Origin: JBGAWK01 sp044227665
Lineage (GTDB): Bacteria; Bacteroidota; Bacteroidia; Chitinophagales; JADIYW01
Reading direction: 5' to 3'
DNA length: 64,000 nt
NCBI GenBank assembly: GCA_044227665.1
Contig: JBGAWK010000003.1
Location: forward strand, 1-64,000
Shown here in pieces: positions 35,951 through 45,447 of the stretch. The first letter of the stretch is position 1; the number at the start of each line of letters is the position of its first letter. The translations under genes were made by a program, and so were the position numbers. The notes below the pieces were generated by a model that worked only from the letters and a program-made list of their open reading frames with translations, was not told the origin of the DNA and did no database searches.

Positions 35951-36892
35951 ATGATTACCGTAATTCAATTAGAGTACCTAATAGCCATAGATACATACAA
36001 AAATTACGCAAAGGCTGCTGAACATTGCAGTGTTACACAGCCTACATTGAGTATGCAGGTCAAAAAATTGGAAGATGAGTTAGGTGTAATTATTTTTGAT
36101 CGTTCGAGACAGCCTGTAATCACTACTGATGTTGGAAAGCTTATCATTGAGCAGGCACGGATTTCATTAAGAGAGATTCAAAAGATACCCTTAGCAGTAG
36201 CGCAATATGGCAAAACGATATCGGGAAGACTCCAAGTAGGTATCATTCCTACCATATCTTCCTATTTGCTTCCTATGTTCATAGGAGATTTTTCAGCCAA
36301 ATATCCCGAAATGCAGCTATCCATCACAGAAGCATATACTCATGACATAATAAGAATGTTACATAACGACCAGTTAGACGTAGCCATAGTTGCCACACCT
36401 GTCAACGATTATAGAGTGATAGAAGAACCAGTATATTATGAAGAAATAAAAGTCTATATGAATTATGGGCATCCACTCATGAGCAAGGAATTATTGACAG
36501 CCGAAGATGTAAGGAGAGAAGATATTTGGATGCTTACCCAAGGGAATTGTTTTCGCAATCAGGTTATAAATATATGTAATAACAAAGACATCAATAGCGC
36601 AGAGAAGCAAATCACTTATGAGAGCACTTCGCTAGAAACACTGAAAAAATTAGTGGACAGCGAAGGGGGCATTATGCTCATGCCTGAATTGGCAGTTTTA
36701 GAGCTAAATGCACGACAATTGAAGCAAGTAAAATCCTTCGTCTCTCCCGTACCATTACGTGAGGTGGGACTTATTTATGTAAGAAATGTATCTAAGATTA
36801 ATCTCATAGAAATTCTAAAGCAGTCAATAATTGAAGCTATGCCACAAGAAATGTTAGATAAAGAAAAAGGTGCAAAGGTGGAGTGGCACTAG
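35951..36892 (+). CDS. oxyR: LysR-type hydrogen peroxide sensor OxyR
   Basis: A 313-residue LysR-family regulator with an N-terminal winged helix (LEYLIAIDTYKNYAKAAEHC, TQPTLSMQVKKLEDELG) and a periplasmic-binding-like effector domain. C200 and C209 in GNCFRNQVINIC have the C-X8-C spacing of the redox pair C199/C208 of E. coli OxyR, which marks it as the peroxide sensor rather than a generic LysR. Targets such as katG or ahpC are not adjacent, though bcp is 3 kb away. The stop abuts that of the convergent Rrf2 gene. Confidence 0.92.
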   Translation: MITVIQLEYLIAIDTYKNYAKAAEHCSVTQPTLSMQVKKLEDELGVIIFDRSRQPVITTDVGKLIIEQARISLREIQKIPLAVAQYGKTISGRLQVGIIPTISSYLLPMFIGDFSAKYPEMQLSITEAYTHDIIRMLHNDQLDVAIVATPVNDYRVIEEPVYYEEIKVYMNYGHPLMSKELLTAEDVRREDIWMLTQGNCFRNQVINICNNKDINSAEKQITYESTSLETLKKLVDSEGGIMLMPELAVLELNARQLKQVKSFVSPVPLREVGLIYVRNVSKINLIEILKQSIIEAMPQEMLDKEKGAKVEWH

Positions 36893-37336
36893 CTATGAAT
36901 GTTTTGTTTTTTCCAATAAGTCCTCTTTGTCTATTACTTCTTGGAGGGTGCTGTTCTTCAGGATATTTACCGTCTCCTGACGAATATGCATAAATATATC
37001 GCGTACACCACAAGTTTCTTCATCTGTACATTCAGCACAGCGCTCATAATATCGGTGCGTAACACACGGCAATAATGCTATGGCACCTTCAAACATCCTA
37101 ACAATTTCAGCCAAATTTACTTCCTCAGGCTTTTTTATAAGATAATAGCCACCACCTCTGCCTTTGCGGCTATTAAGCAATCCGGCATTGCGCATGTCCA
37201 AAAGTATAGCCTCCAAAAATTTCTTGGGAATATGCTGAGACTCCGCAATCTCACTGATAAGTTTGGGTCCCTCCGATTTGTGGCGGGCAAGGTACACCAA
37301 AGCATGGATAGCATATTTCGTCTTCTTGGAAATCAT
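36893..37336 (-). CDS. Rrf2-family regulator with cysteine cluster
   Basis: A 147-residue Rrf2 protein: winged helix MISKKTKYAIHALVYLARHK, recognition helix region IPKKFLEAILLDMRNAGLL and wing SRKGRGGGYYL. C91, C100, C103 and C109 (LPCVTHRYYERCAECTDEETC) form a likely Fe-S site, though the spacing is C-X8-C-X2-C-X5-C rather than the C-X5-C-X5-C of IscR. An iron-sulfur or redox sensor is likely; the target is unknown. Its coding end touches the oxyR end with no gap. Confidence 0.9.
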   Translation of the reverse strand: MISKKTKYAIHALVYLARHKSEGPKLISEIAESQHIPKKFLEAILLDMRNAGLLNSRKGRGGGYYLIKKPEEVNLAEIVRMFEGAIALLPCVTHRYYERCAECTDEETCGVRDIFMHIRQETVNILKNSTLQEVIDKEDLLEKTKHS

Positions 37337-37343
37337 TCCTTTA

Positions 37344-37351
37344 CAAAGATA
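37344..37351 (-). promoter_or_regulatory. -7 box before the Rrf2 gene
   Basis: Minus-strand TATCTTTG ends 7 bases before the ATG at 37336, predicting a leaderless or nearly leaderless mRNA. Confidence 0.5.
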
Positions 37352-37404
37352 TATATTATCATAAACATTTTTAAGTATAAATAAAAAGTCACAACTTTGT
37401 AGCT

Positions 37405-37683
37405 ATGGAGTTGAAGTACAACCATCATACACTTCAAAAGATTGAGGATATTTTTAAGTCCAATGATTATATGATAAGGTATGAGAAAGGTAGGTTTCAC
37501 TCTGGGTATTGTATTGTACATGATAAAAAGGTGATAATCGTCAATAAATTTTTTGATATTGAAGCCCGCATCCATTGTTTGCTAGAGATATTGGAATTGG
37601 TAAATATAGATACAGATAGATTCGATGATGTGCGACTAGAAAAATTCTATCAAAGTTTGTTGCCCAAAAATTTTATAGTGTGA
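37405..37683 (+). CDS. Conserved hypothetical protein next to a metallo-hydrolase
   Basis: A 92-residue protein with no membrane segment or signal (MELKYNHHTLQKIEDIFKSN ... SGYCIVHDKKVIIVNKFFDIEARIHCLLEILE). Its TGA overlaps the GTG start of the following metallo-hydrolase (GTGA), so translation is coupled. I do not recognise the family, but small proteins in this position are common in Bacteroidota. Confidence 0.75.
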   Translation: MELKYNHHTLQKIEDIFKSNDYMIRYEKGRFHSGYCIVHDKKVIIVNKFFDIEARIHCLLEILELVNIDTDRFDDVRLEKFYQSLLPKNFIV

Positions 37684-38441
37684 GGCTTACATTCTTAGGC
37701 ACAGGTACATCTACAGGTATTCCAGTCATAGGGTGTGAATGTGAGATATGTAAGTCTTCAGATTCTCGAGATTTGCGATTGCGTACTTCTGTTATGATTA
37801 GCTATGACGATAAGAATATTGTGATAGACACGGGGCCTGATTTCCGCAGACAGATGTTGGAGAATAATTATACGTCTGTGGATGCTGTAGTGTTCACCCA
37901 TGCACACAAAGATCACATTGCAGGATTAGATGATATAAGACCTATAAACTATCTACAAAGAAAATTTATAGATGTATATGCCGAAAAATATGTACAACAA
38001 GCCTTACATAGAGAATATCCCTATATTTTTGCTAAGGATTATCCTGGAGTACCGCTCATCAATCTTCATACTATTGATGAATCAACTCCTTTTGAAATAA
38101 AGGGTAAGGAATGGTTGCCTATACGTGCTATGCACATGAATATGCCTGTATTAGGATTTAGGATAGAAGATGTAGTGTATATTACAGATGCTAATTATAT
38201 AGATGAAAATGAATTGAAAAAATGTATGGGAGCAAAAGTATTGGTACTTAACGCCCTACATCATCAAAAACATTACTCCCATTTTAATCTAGAAGAAGCA
38301 TTACAAATCGTGGACAAATTACAACCAGAGCAAACATATTTTACTCACATCAGTCACCACATGGGCTTCATAGATGATATTAATAATACGCTTCCTTCCA
38401 ATGTTCAATTAGCTTATGATGGGTTATCTATAGATATATGA
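37680..38441 (+). CDS. Metallo-beta-lactamase-fold hydrolase (PhnP-like)
   Basis: A 253-residue MBL-fold protein. MRLTFLGTGTSTGIPVIGCECEIC opens it in PhnP style, with two Cys that bind an additional zinc in PhnP. The dizinc motif is FTHAHKDHIAGLDD, with TYFTHISHHMG supplying later ligands. PhnP relatives are phosphodiesterases acting on cyclic nucleotides. The start is GTG overlapping the previous stop. The following M23 gene begins at ATGA. Confidence 0.9.
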   Translation: MRLTFLGTGTSTGIPVIGCECEICKSSDSRDLRLRTSVMISYDDKNIVIDTGPDFRRQMLENNYTSVDAVVFTHAHKDHIAGLDDIRPINYLQRKFIDVYAEKYVQQALHREYPYIFAKDYPGVPLINLHTIDESTPFEIKGKEWLPIRAMHMNMPVLGFRIEDVVYITDANYIDENELKKCMGAKVLVLNALHHQKHYSHFNLEEALQIVDKLQPEQTYFTHISHHMGFIDDINNTLPSNVQLAYDGLSIDI

Positions 38442-40117
38442 CTAAAATTCTCTGCTCTCTATCATTTTTGTTGATAATAAATTATGGTGCAATGTCACAG
38501 CAACATTTTGTTCCATATCAGCACATAAAACTTTCAGACCCACTTGCCATCCCTATCATTCCTAGTGGTACTTTCGCAGAACCTCGTTTAGATCATTTTC
38601 ATGGCGGTATAGATATTAAAACGCAAGAAAGAGAGGGACTACCTGTGATTGCTCCTGCTGATGGATATGTAAGCAGACTAAAGGTAGCAAAAAATGGGTA
38701 TGGTCAAGCACTATATCTTATCCATAATAATGGAATTACTACAGTATATGGGCATCTAAGCAAATATAATACGAAAATACAGCAATATCTCAGAGATATG
38801 CAATATGCAAAAAAGACGTTCGAAATAGATATTACAATTCCAAAGTCTATGCTTTATGTTCATAAAGGTGATACCATTGCATTTACTGGAAATACAGGCA
38901 GTAGTGGAGGTCCTCACCTCCATTTTGAGACAAGAGACACCTATACGGAATGCCCCAAAAATCCACAGATATTTGGAATTTATACAAAAGATTTATGGCC
39001 TCCAGAAGTAAAGAAAGTTTATTTAAATATTTTTGATGCTTCTGTATATACAGGAAATCGTATTGAAGTGCCAGTATATTTTGAAAAACGCAAATACAAT
39101 TATTATGTAGCTAAGCAAATAGAAGTATCTCAAGGAAAATTGGCGGTGAGTGTAGAGTCTTGTGATAGACACCAATTATCACTTGGAAACTATAATGGCA
39201 TTTATAAAATGTTATTAAAAAAAGATAATACTACTATATTCAAATATAGTGCGGACTCCTTCTGTTTCGACCAACAGAGATATGTGAATGCCATGTTCAA
39301 TTATGAAAAAAAACTATTAAAAGGAATAGATGAGCCCTATTTGTTTAGATTGCCAGGAAATAACTTTACAAATATTTCTAACGCTGGAAGTGGAATAATA
39401 CTTAATAATCTCATGGAAACCTATACTTTACATGTTATTTTAGAAGATTATGAAAAAAATAAAACCACTATTGAGATACCCATAAAAGTGGTTTCAACAC
39501 AATATAAGGATATCCATGCCACAACACAATATTCTAAAGCCAACACACTACAATCTGAAAATGCCTTACTAGAAATATTGCCGAATACATTTTATGACAA
39601 TTATAACCTTAGTATTTTCGATACTGCAATATCAGGTAGTAAGGCTGTAGTAGTAAAGTCAATGCCCCATGTCTTGCCATTTCATAAGCCTGCACAACTT
39701 ACCTTCAAAAATATGTATAACTTCCAGAACCCAGACAAGGTAATATGTAATTATATTAACCCAAAAGGCATACAGAACTCCATAGCGGTAAATAGAAGCC
39801 TAGATTCATTTAGTATAGCGATAAAAGGGGAAGGTATATATTATTTGGAGGAAGATAGCGAAAAGCCCATAATACAATCCATAAGATATGACGAAAAACT
39901 TAAGACGTGGTATTTTTTCGTTATAGATGAGGGTATTATTGAATCTTATAACGCCTATTGGGACGAGCAATGGGTATTATTACAGTATGACGCAAAAAAT
40001 AATACTATGTTTTATGAAGCAGACAAAATGACCATTTCTGGCACTCATACCTTGAAAATAGTAGTCACAGATATAAATAAAAATACCAATACATTTTATA
40101 AACAAATAAATTTTTAA
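38438..40117 (+). CDS. M23-family (LytM) peptidoglycan endopeptidase
   Basis: A 559-residue protein with a signal peptide and an N-terminal LytM domain: HFHGGIDIKT provides zinc ligands and GGPHLHFETRD the catalytic and third-ligand histidines. All are present, so it is probably an active D,D-endopeptidase. The large C-terminal part (about residues 190-559) is beta-rich and unassigned. It overlaps the metallo-hydrolase gene by 4 bases, and bcp follows after 2 bases. Confidence 0.9.
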   Translation: MTKILCSLSFLLIINYGAMSQQHFVPYQHIKLSDPLAIPIIPSGTFAEPRLDHFHGGIDIKTQEREGLPVIAPADGYVSRLKVAKNGYGQALYLIHNNGITTVYGHLSKYNTKIQQYLRDMQYAKKTFEIDITIPKSMLYVHKGDTIAFTGNTGSSGGPHLHFETRDTYTECPKNPQIFGIYTKDLWPPEVKKVYLNIFDASVYTGNRIEVPVYFEKRKYNYYVAKQIEVSQGKLAVSVESCDRHQLSLGNYNGIYKMLLKKDNTTIFKYSADSFCFDQQRYVNAMFNYEKKLLKGIDEPYLFRLPGNNFTNISNAGSGIILNNLMETYTLHVILEDYEKNKTTIEIPIKVVSTQYKDIHATTQYSKANTLQSENALLEILPNTFYDNYNLSIFDTAISGSKAVVVKSMPHVLPFHKPAQLTFKNMYNFQNPDKVICNYINPKGIQNSIAVNRSLDSFSIAIKGEGIYYLEEDSEKPIIQSIRYDEKLKTWYFFVIDEGIIESYNAYWDEQWVLLQYDAKNNTMFYEADKMTISGTHTLKIVVTDINKNTNTFYKQINF

Positions 40118-40119
40118 TT

Positions 40120-40569
40120 ATGGTCAAAATAGGTCAGAAAGCCCCTGACTTTTCAGGGCAAACACAAAATGGAAAAATATCCTTATCTGATTACAGAGGA
40201 AAAAAAGTAATCCTCTATTTTTATCCTAAAGACGACACGCCGGGATGTACTGCCAATGCATGTAATTTCAGGGATAATTACGGAGAACTTACCAATAAAG
40301 GTCTCCATATTATAGGCGTAAGTCCAAACTCTATACAGTCTCACGAGAAATTTGCTGCTAAGTATAGTTTACCATTTCCTCTTATTGCAGATACTGATAC
40401 ATCAATAGCTAAAGCATACGGTGTGTGGGGGTTGAAAAAATTTATGGGTAGAGAATATGAAGGTATCCTGAGAACAACTTTTATTATCAGCGAAGAAGGG
40501 ATTATTGAAGCGGTCATAGAAAAAGTAGATACAAAAGAAAGCACAGAGCAAATTTTATCACATCTTTAA
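40120..40569 (+). CDS. bcp: Thioredoxin-dependent thiol peroxidase (Bcp/PrxQ)
   Basis: A 149-residue peroxiredoxin of the PrxQ type. The peroxidatic Cys is C43 and the resolving Cys C48 in DDTPGCTANACNFRD, the atypical intramolecular arrangement of Bcp. The ALAYGVWG-like segment KAYGVWGLKKFMGR is also present. It reduces hydroperoxides using thioredoxin. It ends the short operon starting at 37405. Confidence 0.96.
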   Translation: MVKIGQKAPDFSGQTQNGKISLSDYRGKKVILYFYPKDDTPGCTANACNFRDNYGELTNKGLHIIGVSPNSIQSHEKFAAKYSLPFPLIADTDTSIAKAYGVWGLKKFMGREYEGILRTTFIISEEGIIEAVIEKVDTKESTEQILSHL

Positions 40570-40690
40570 TAGCTATATATCGTATTGTAAACCACGATAT
40601 TAGTGCCATAAAGTATAGTGTATATTTAGTTAATGCAAAGTTTTTGTGAATAAAATAAGGCAAAAGATTTTTTTTAATTGAAAAATAAGA

Positions 40691-40698
40691 TACTTTTG
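40691..40698 (+). promoter_or_regulatory. -7 box of the SusCD operon
   Basis: TACTTTTG lies 56 bases before the susC-like ATG at 40755. A TTG appears only 10 bases upstream, too close for a normal -33, so an activator or ECF sigma factor could be involved. Confidence 0.45.
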
Positions 40699-40754
40699 CC
40701 TTTTAAACATTATAAGAATAATTAGGATTTTTTAACGAAAAACAGGATGAAAGT

Positions 40755-43700
40755 ATGAAAAGAATTTTTTCATTATGGTTACTTGGATTGCTGCTAGCCA
40801 TCAGCCAAGTGTACGGTCAGGGACGCACCGTTAGCGGTACTGTCACTGATGCTACGACCGGAGACCCTCTAATCGGGGTGAATGTTATGGTAAAAGGGAC
40901 TACAGCGGGTACTGCCACCGATATCGATGGCAATTTCTCCTTGCAAGTTCCGGATGCCAATGCAGTATTGGAATTCTCTTATGTGGGCTACGTGACCATA
41001 GAGAGACAAGCCAATTCAAATGTGATTAACATCAGTCTTTCCGAAGATGCAGAAATGCTCGACGAAGTGGTGGTTACAGCATTGGGATTGACTAAAGACG
41101 AAAAGAAATTGAGTTACGGCGTTACACAAGTAGATGGATCGGTACTCCAAAAAGTACCTAACTATTCTGCCGTAGATGCACTTTCGGGTAAGGTTGCTGG
41201 TGTCAATATTGGTACAACTTCTGGCTCCCCCGGTGCTTCTACTAAGATTGTAATTAGGGGAAACTCATCAATTTCAGGAACTAATCAGCCACTCATTGTA
41301 ATAGATGGGGTGCCTGTAAACAACTCGTTTTCTGGCAATACTGGTAATGAAGCTTCATCATTAAATACTAGTCGCTCTTTCGACCTAGGTAACCAATTGA
41401 ACAATATTGACCCGGATGATATAGAAAGTGTTACTCTTTTGAAAGGCTCTTCCGCTAGTGCATTGTATGGTGCTGATGCTGGTAGAGGGGTGCTTATTAT
41501 CAAAACAAAGTCTGGCTCTAAGAATAAAAAAGTAGGTGTAGATATGTCTTACTCCTATACACTTCAAAGTGTTGGAATGTTGGCTGAAGAACAATCAAAA
41601 TTTGGACAGGGATGGTCTGGTACCTTTGCTTATGAAGAAAATGGTAGTTGGGGTCCTAAATTAGATGGCACAGATAGGTTGTGGGGCAATCAAATTGGTA
41701 GTGCACAACAAATAAAGCCCTTTAAGGCTCAAGAAAATAAAATTCGCGATTTCTTTGACTTAGGCTATAATTCTGACTACTCTATGGCTATATATGGAGG
41801 AAACGAAAATGTAACCTATCGTGTAGGATACTCCAATGTATTTGCTGACGGTATAGTGCCCTTATCTGGCGATAAATTGAATAGAAATACCTTGAACTCA
41901 AAAATTAATATAGTACAAGGTAAATTTAAAGCAGGTGTGACCTTTAACTATGTGAATAGATTACAAAATGCTGTCGCTACTGGACAAGGAGATGATGCGG
42001 GAGAGGGACCTATCCTTATGACTGAACTCTATCAACTTCCTGTTGATCATAGTATTATTGATTCTCGGGATTATTTAGGTCTATTCTATAATAGAGATAA
42101 TTATTTTACGCCGTATGCGGTGAATCCTTATTATCCACTTAATGAGACAGGAACTGAACTTAAAGAAAATAGAGTTTATGGTAATGTAGAGTTAGGATAT
42201 GAGCCGGTTAAAAACTTAAACTTACTATGGAGAGTAGGGGGTGATATGTCAAGTATCGGCGTTACCAGTTGGGGGAATAAGTCAATCTTAGATCCAAGCT
42301 CACCTAATGGCGGTGGCGGTGTAGCTACGGCAAATGATATTAAAGGTGCATTTCAAAAACAAGACAGAAACTTCAGACAAGTAAACTCGGATGTTATCGT
42401 TACTTATGCGAAGGAGATTAATAAATATTTTGAATTTGATGTGCTAGGTGGTTATAACGTAAATGGCAAGAATTCGACAAGTCATACTTCTAGAATTACA
42501 AACTTGACCATACCAGGTTTTTATAACCTATCTAACTCAGGGGAAATTCCTGTGGTGAGAAATGCTTTAACTCAAGAACGTAAAGTAGGTCTATATGGTC
42601 AATTAAATGTAGGAATTGTAAAGGCAGTATATTTGTCAGGAAGCTACAGAAGGGACTGGCTTAGTAATTTGCCTGAAGAAAACAGATCTGTAGGGTATTT
42701 TGGTACAAGTGCTTCGGTACTTCTTTCAGAACTTATAGACGCAATGCCTAAACAACTGCAAAAAATCAAACTATATGGTGCATATTCTTCTACGGGATTT
42801 GGTGCCCCAAATCCATATTTGATTAAACCAGTATTTACACCCGCAGCTTCCTCTATAAATGGATTTGGGTCAATTTCATTTCCTTTCAATGGTATAAATG
42901 GCTATGAGGTAGGAAATAGATTAGGTTCTTCCTCTTTGGTTCCGCAAAGAACTTTTGAAGGAGAACTTGGTGTTGAATGGTTGTCTTTCGATTCTAGAGT
43001 CGGCGTAAACTATAACTTCTATAACAAGTTAGTGAAAGAACAAATATTTGACGTGGACTTAGCACCTTCTAGTGGCTATACTGTTCAAATTTCTAATATT
43101 GGTTCAGTTCAAAATAGAGGTCATGAATTAAGTGTAAATGTGATTCCTGTAAAAACATCTAAGTTTTCTTGGGAAATTAACTATAGATTTACTAAAAATA
43201 ACTCTCTAGTAAAAGAATTGCTAGGCGAAGGCAAGAGAGTGTTGCTTAATTCAATGTATGATGTAGAGATGTATGCCGAAGAAGGAAAACCTCTTGGCAC
43301 ACTATATGGTCCTGTAGAGAAGAAAGATTCATTGGGAAGAATTATTGTAAATGAAACCACAGGGCTACCTAAAATTTCTGATGAGTTAGGATATTATGGA
43401 GATGTAAATAACAAATTCCAAATGGGCTTCACGAATACATTATCATGGAATGGACTGTCTTTCAGTTTTGACTTGGATTATAGAAAAGGAGGCAAAATGT
43501 ATTCTTATACAGCCAGAATCAACAACTTTACGGGTAATGGTTTTGGTACTACCTATAATGATAGAAATACGTTTATTATACCTAATTCTGTAACAGAAGA
43601 GGATGTGGATGGACAAATGGTCTATACGGAGAATGCTACGCCTGTGGCCTACCAGAATTATTGGTCTTACTATACGGATAATGGTAACAAAGCCAGTCAG

Positions 43701-43970
43701 CAATTACATGTTATAGATAGATCCTTTCTAAAATTAAGAGAATTGGTATTGGCGTACAGCCTACCTACTAATATAGTTAAGAAAATCAAATGTCAAAGCT
43801 TAACGTTCTCTTTAGCGGGAAGAAATTTATTCGTGTGGACACCAAAACAAAACTTTTGGGTTGACCCTGAGTCCACTTCTTTCGGCACGGGAATTGATTC
43901 CGAATTGGGAGAATTCAGTTCTTTACCTATGACAAGAAATTACAGTTTTGCAATTAAAGCTAGTTTTTAA
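40755..43970 (+). CDS. SusC/RagA-type TonB-dependent outer membrane transporter
   Basis: A 1,071-residue beta-barrel protein. Signal peptide (1-22), carboxypeptidase-like domain (GRTVSGTVTDATTGDPLIGVNV, residues 24-100), TonB box (DEVVVTALG), then plug (PLIVIDGVPVNN, IESVTLLKGSSASALYG) and barrel ending in the aromatic FAIKASF. It imports a substrate bound by the SusD-like partner directly downstream. Glycan or peptide substrate cannot be predicted, since no glycosidase or peptidase follows. Confidence 0.96.
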   Translation: MKRIFSLWLLGLLLAISQVYGQGRTVSGTVTDATTGDPLIGVNVMVKGTTAGTATDIDGNFSLQVPDANAVLEFSYVGYVTIERQANSNVINISLSEDAEMLDEVVVTALGLTKDEKKLSYGVTQVDGSVLQKVPNYSAVDALSGKVAGVNIGTTSGSPGASTKIVIRGNSSISGTNQPLIVIDGVPVNNSFSGNTGNEASSLNTSRSFDLGNQLNNIDPDDIESVTLLKGSSASALYGADAGRGVLIIKTKSGSKNKKVGVDMSYSYTLQSVGMLAEEQSKFGQGWSGTFAYEENGSWGPKLDGTDRLWGNQIGSAQQIKPFKAQENKIRDFFDLGYNSDYSMAIYGGNENVTYRVGYSNVFADGIVPLSGDKLNRNTLNSKINIVQGKFKAGVTFNYVNRLQNAVATGQGDDAGEGPILMTELYQLPVDHSIIDSRDYLGLFYNRDNYFTPYAVNPYYPLNETGTELKENRVYGNVELGYEPVKNLNLLWRVGGDMSSIGVTSWGNKSILDPSSPNGGGGVATANDIKGAFQKQDRNFRQVNSDVIVTYAKEINKYFEFDVLGGYNVNGKNSTSHTSRITNLTIPGFYNLSNSGEIPVVRNALTQERKVGLYGQLNVGIVKAVYLSGSYRRDWLSNLPEENRSVGYFGTSASVLLSELIDAMPKQLQKIKLYGAYSSTGFGAPNPYLIKPVFTPAASSINGFGSISFPFNGINGYEVGNRLGSSSLVPQRTFEGELGVEWLSFDSRVGVNYNFYNKLVKEQIFDVDLAPSSGYTVQISNIGSVQNRGHELSVNVIPVKTSKFSWEINYRFTKNNSLVKELLGEGKRVLLNSMYDVEMYAEEGKPLGTLYGPVEKKDSLGRIIVNETTGLPKISDELGYYGDVNNKFQMGFTNTLSWNGLSFSFDLDYRKGGKMYSYTARINNFTGNGFGTTYNDRNTFIIPNSVTEEDVDGQMVYTENATPVAYQNYWSYYTDNGNKASQQLHVIDRSFLKLRELVLAYSLPTNIVKKIKCQSLTFSLAGRNLFVWTPKQNFWVDPESTSFGTGIDSELGEFSSLPMTRNYSFAIKASF

Positions 43971-43981
43971 ATTTATATACA

Positions 43982-45421
43982 ATGAAAAGTAAATTCTTAT
44001 TAATAATAATAGCTACGTCGCTTGTTTTTACCTCTTGTAAAGACTATTTAGACGTAAATGATGATCCAAATAACCCTACTAGCGTTCCTATCAATAACGT
44101 TATTCCTGCTGCACAAACTCAAGTAGTGGGTTATGTAGGAGGTAGTTTGTCTATCTTGGGGGGTATTTGGACACAGTGTTGGGCACAAAGTAATGCATCA
44201 TCACAGTATGTTTATATTGATGAATATAATGTACAGCCTACGGACTTCAATATACAATGGAGAGATGCGTATTCAGGCACTTTGAATGATTTGAAATATG
44301 TTTTAGAAAAAGCAGAAGCAGAACAAAACTGGACAGCATATCTTATCGCTACAAGTTTGACGGCCTATACTTATCAGATGCTTGTAGATTTGTATGATAA
44401 AGTACCCTATACGGAAGCTTTAAAAGCAGATGAGGGTGTTCTACAACCTAAAGCAGATAATGGACAGGACATCTATGACGACCTAATTACTAAGATAGAT
44501 GCCGCATTAGCAAAAGATTTTAGCAATGCGGGGTCTGTTCAGATTCCGACAGATTTGTTCTTTGGTAGCAAATCTAAGGATGCGCAAATTGAAGCGTGGA
44601 AGAAATTCGCGAACACACTTAAGTTGAGGTTGTATCTCAGACAGTCTAAAGTTAGACCTAGTGTTGCTACAGCTGGCATAAATAGTGTGTTGTCTTCACC
44701 AATTGGTTTATTGGATGAAGATGCAGGTATTTCTAGTTTCTTAGATCAGGACAGTAAGAGTAATCCTTTATTTGAAGATGATAGAAGACAGCTTAATACC
44801 ACTACTAATATTAGAGGCAGCAAAACTTTTATTGATACTCTAGTAAGTAGTAATGACCCTAGAATAGTTGATTATTTCAGCGCAAACTCTGGCGGTATTT
44901 ATGTGGGTCTTCCACAAGGAGGTCATCAGATTCCTTCTACAACAATCAATCCAAGTACAATTTCTGTCATGAAAGTTGGTGCTACCGATCCTTTCTATTT
45001 GTTTTCTGTTGAGCAGGTATATTTTATGCTTTCTGAAGCCCATCTTTTATTAGGAAATTCTTCTGAAGCCAAATCTGCTTACGAAAGTGGTATCTCTACG
45101 TCTTTTGACAGATATGGATATGATGCATCGGCTTTCTTAGCTTCTGGTGGGGATTATGAGTGGGATGGCAGCCTAGGTAAGATTATGGTAGCTAAGTGGT
45201 TTTCTATGCCTTATAATGCCATAGAAGTCTTCTTTGACTTTAGAAAGAATGGATTCCCTTCATTTTTTAATACTTCACTTACAAGCAAATTGCCTTCGGG
45301 TAAGTATCCTGCAAGATTGCCATATCCGCTGAACGAGACTAGGATAAATGCAAATTTGCCTGCAAATGTTAGTATAGATATGCCAGTTTGGTGGGATGTT
45401 GATGGAGAGCAAGGCAATTAA
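43982..45421 (+). CDS. SusD/RagB-type nutrient-binding lipoprotein
   Basis: A 479-residue outer membrane lipoprotein (lipobox VFTSC, then KDYLDVNDDPNNPT) of the SusD-like family, second class. It has TPR-like helices, e.g. AYTYQMLVDLYDKVPYTEAL and KKFANTLKLRLYLRQSK. It forms the lid of the SusC channel. The gene lies 11 bases after the susC-like gene. Confidence 0.95.
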   Translation: MKSKFLLIIIATSLVFTSCKDYLDVNDDPNNPTSVPINNVIPAAQTQVVGYVGGSLSILGGIWTQCWAQSNASSQYVYIDEYNVQPTDFNIQWRDAYSGTLNDLKYVLEKAEAEQNWTAYLIATSLTAYTYQMLVDLYDKVPYTEALKADEGVLQPKADNGQDIYDDLITKIDAALAKDFSNAGSVQIPTDLFFGSKSKDAQIEAWKKFANTLKLRLYLRQSKVRPSVATAGINSVLSSPIGLLDEDAGISSFLDQDSKSNPLFEDDRRQLNTTTNIRGSKTFIDTLVSSNDPRIVDYFSANSGGIYVGLPQGGHQIPSTTINPSTISVMKVGATDPFYLFSVEQVYFMLSEAHLLLGNSSEAKSAYESGISTSFDRYGYDASAFLASGGDYEWDGSLGKIMVAKWFSMPYNAIEVFFDFRKNGFPSFFNTSLTSKLPSGKYPARLPYPLNETRINANLPANVSIDMPVWWDVDGEQGN

Positions 45422-45447
45422 TTTTAAATTTTAAATTTTAAATTTTA
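45421..45447 (+). repeat. Tandem heptamer ATTTTAA before a start codon
   Basis: The unit ATTTTAA is repeated about 3.9 times without a mismatch, ending at the ATG at 45447. It fills the whole gap between the SusD-like stop and the next gene. Copy-number change would move the start relative to upstream signals. Confidence 0.7.
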
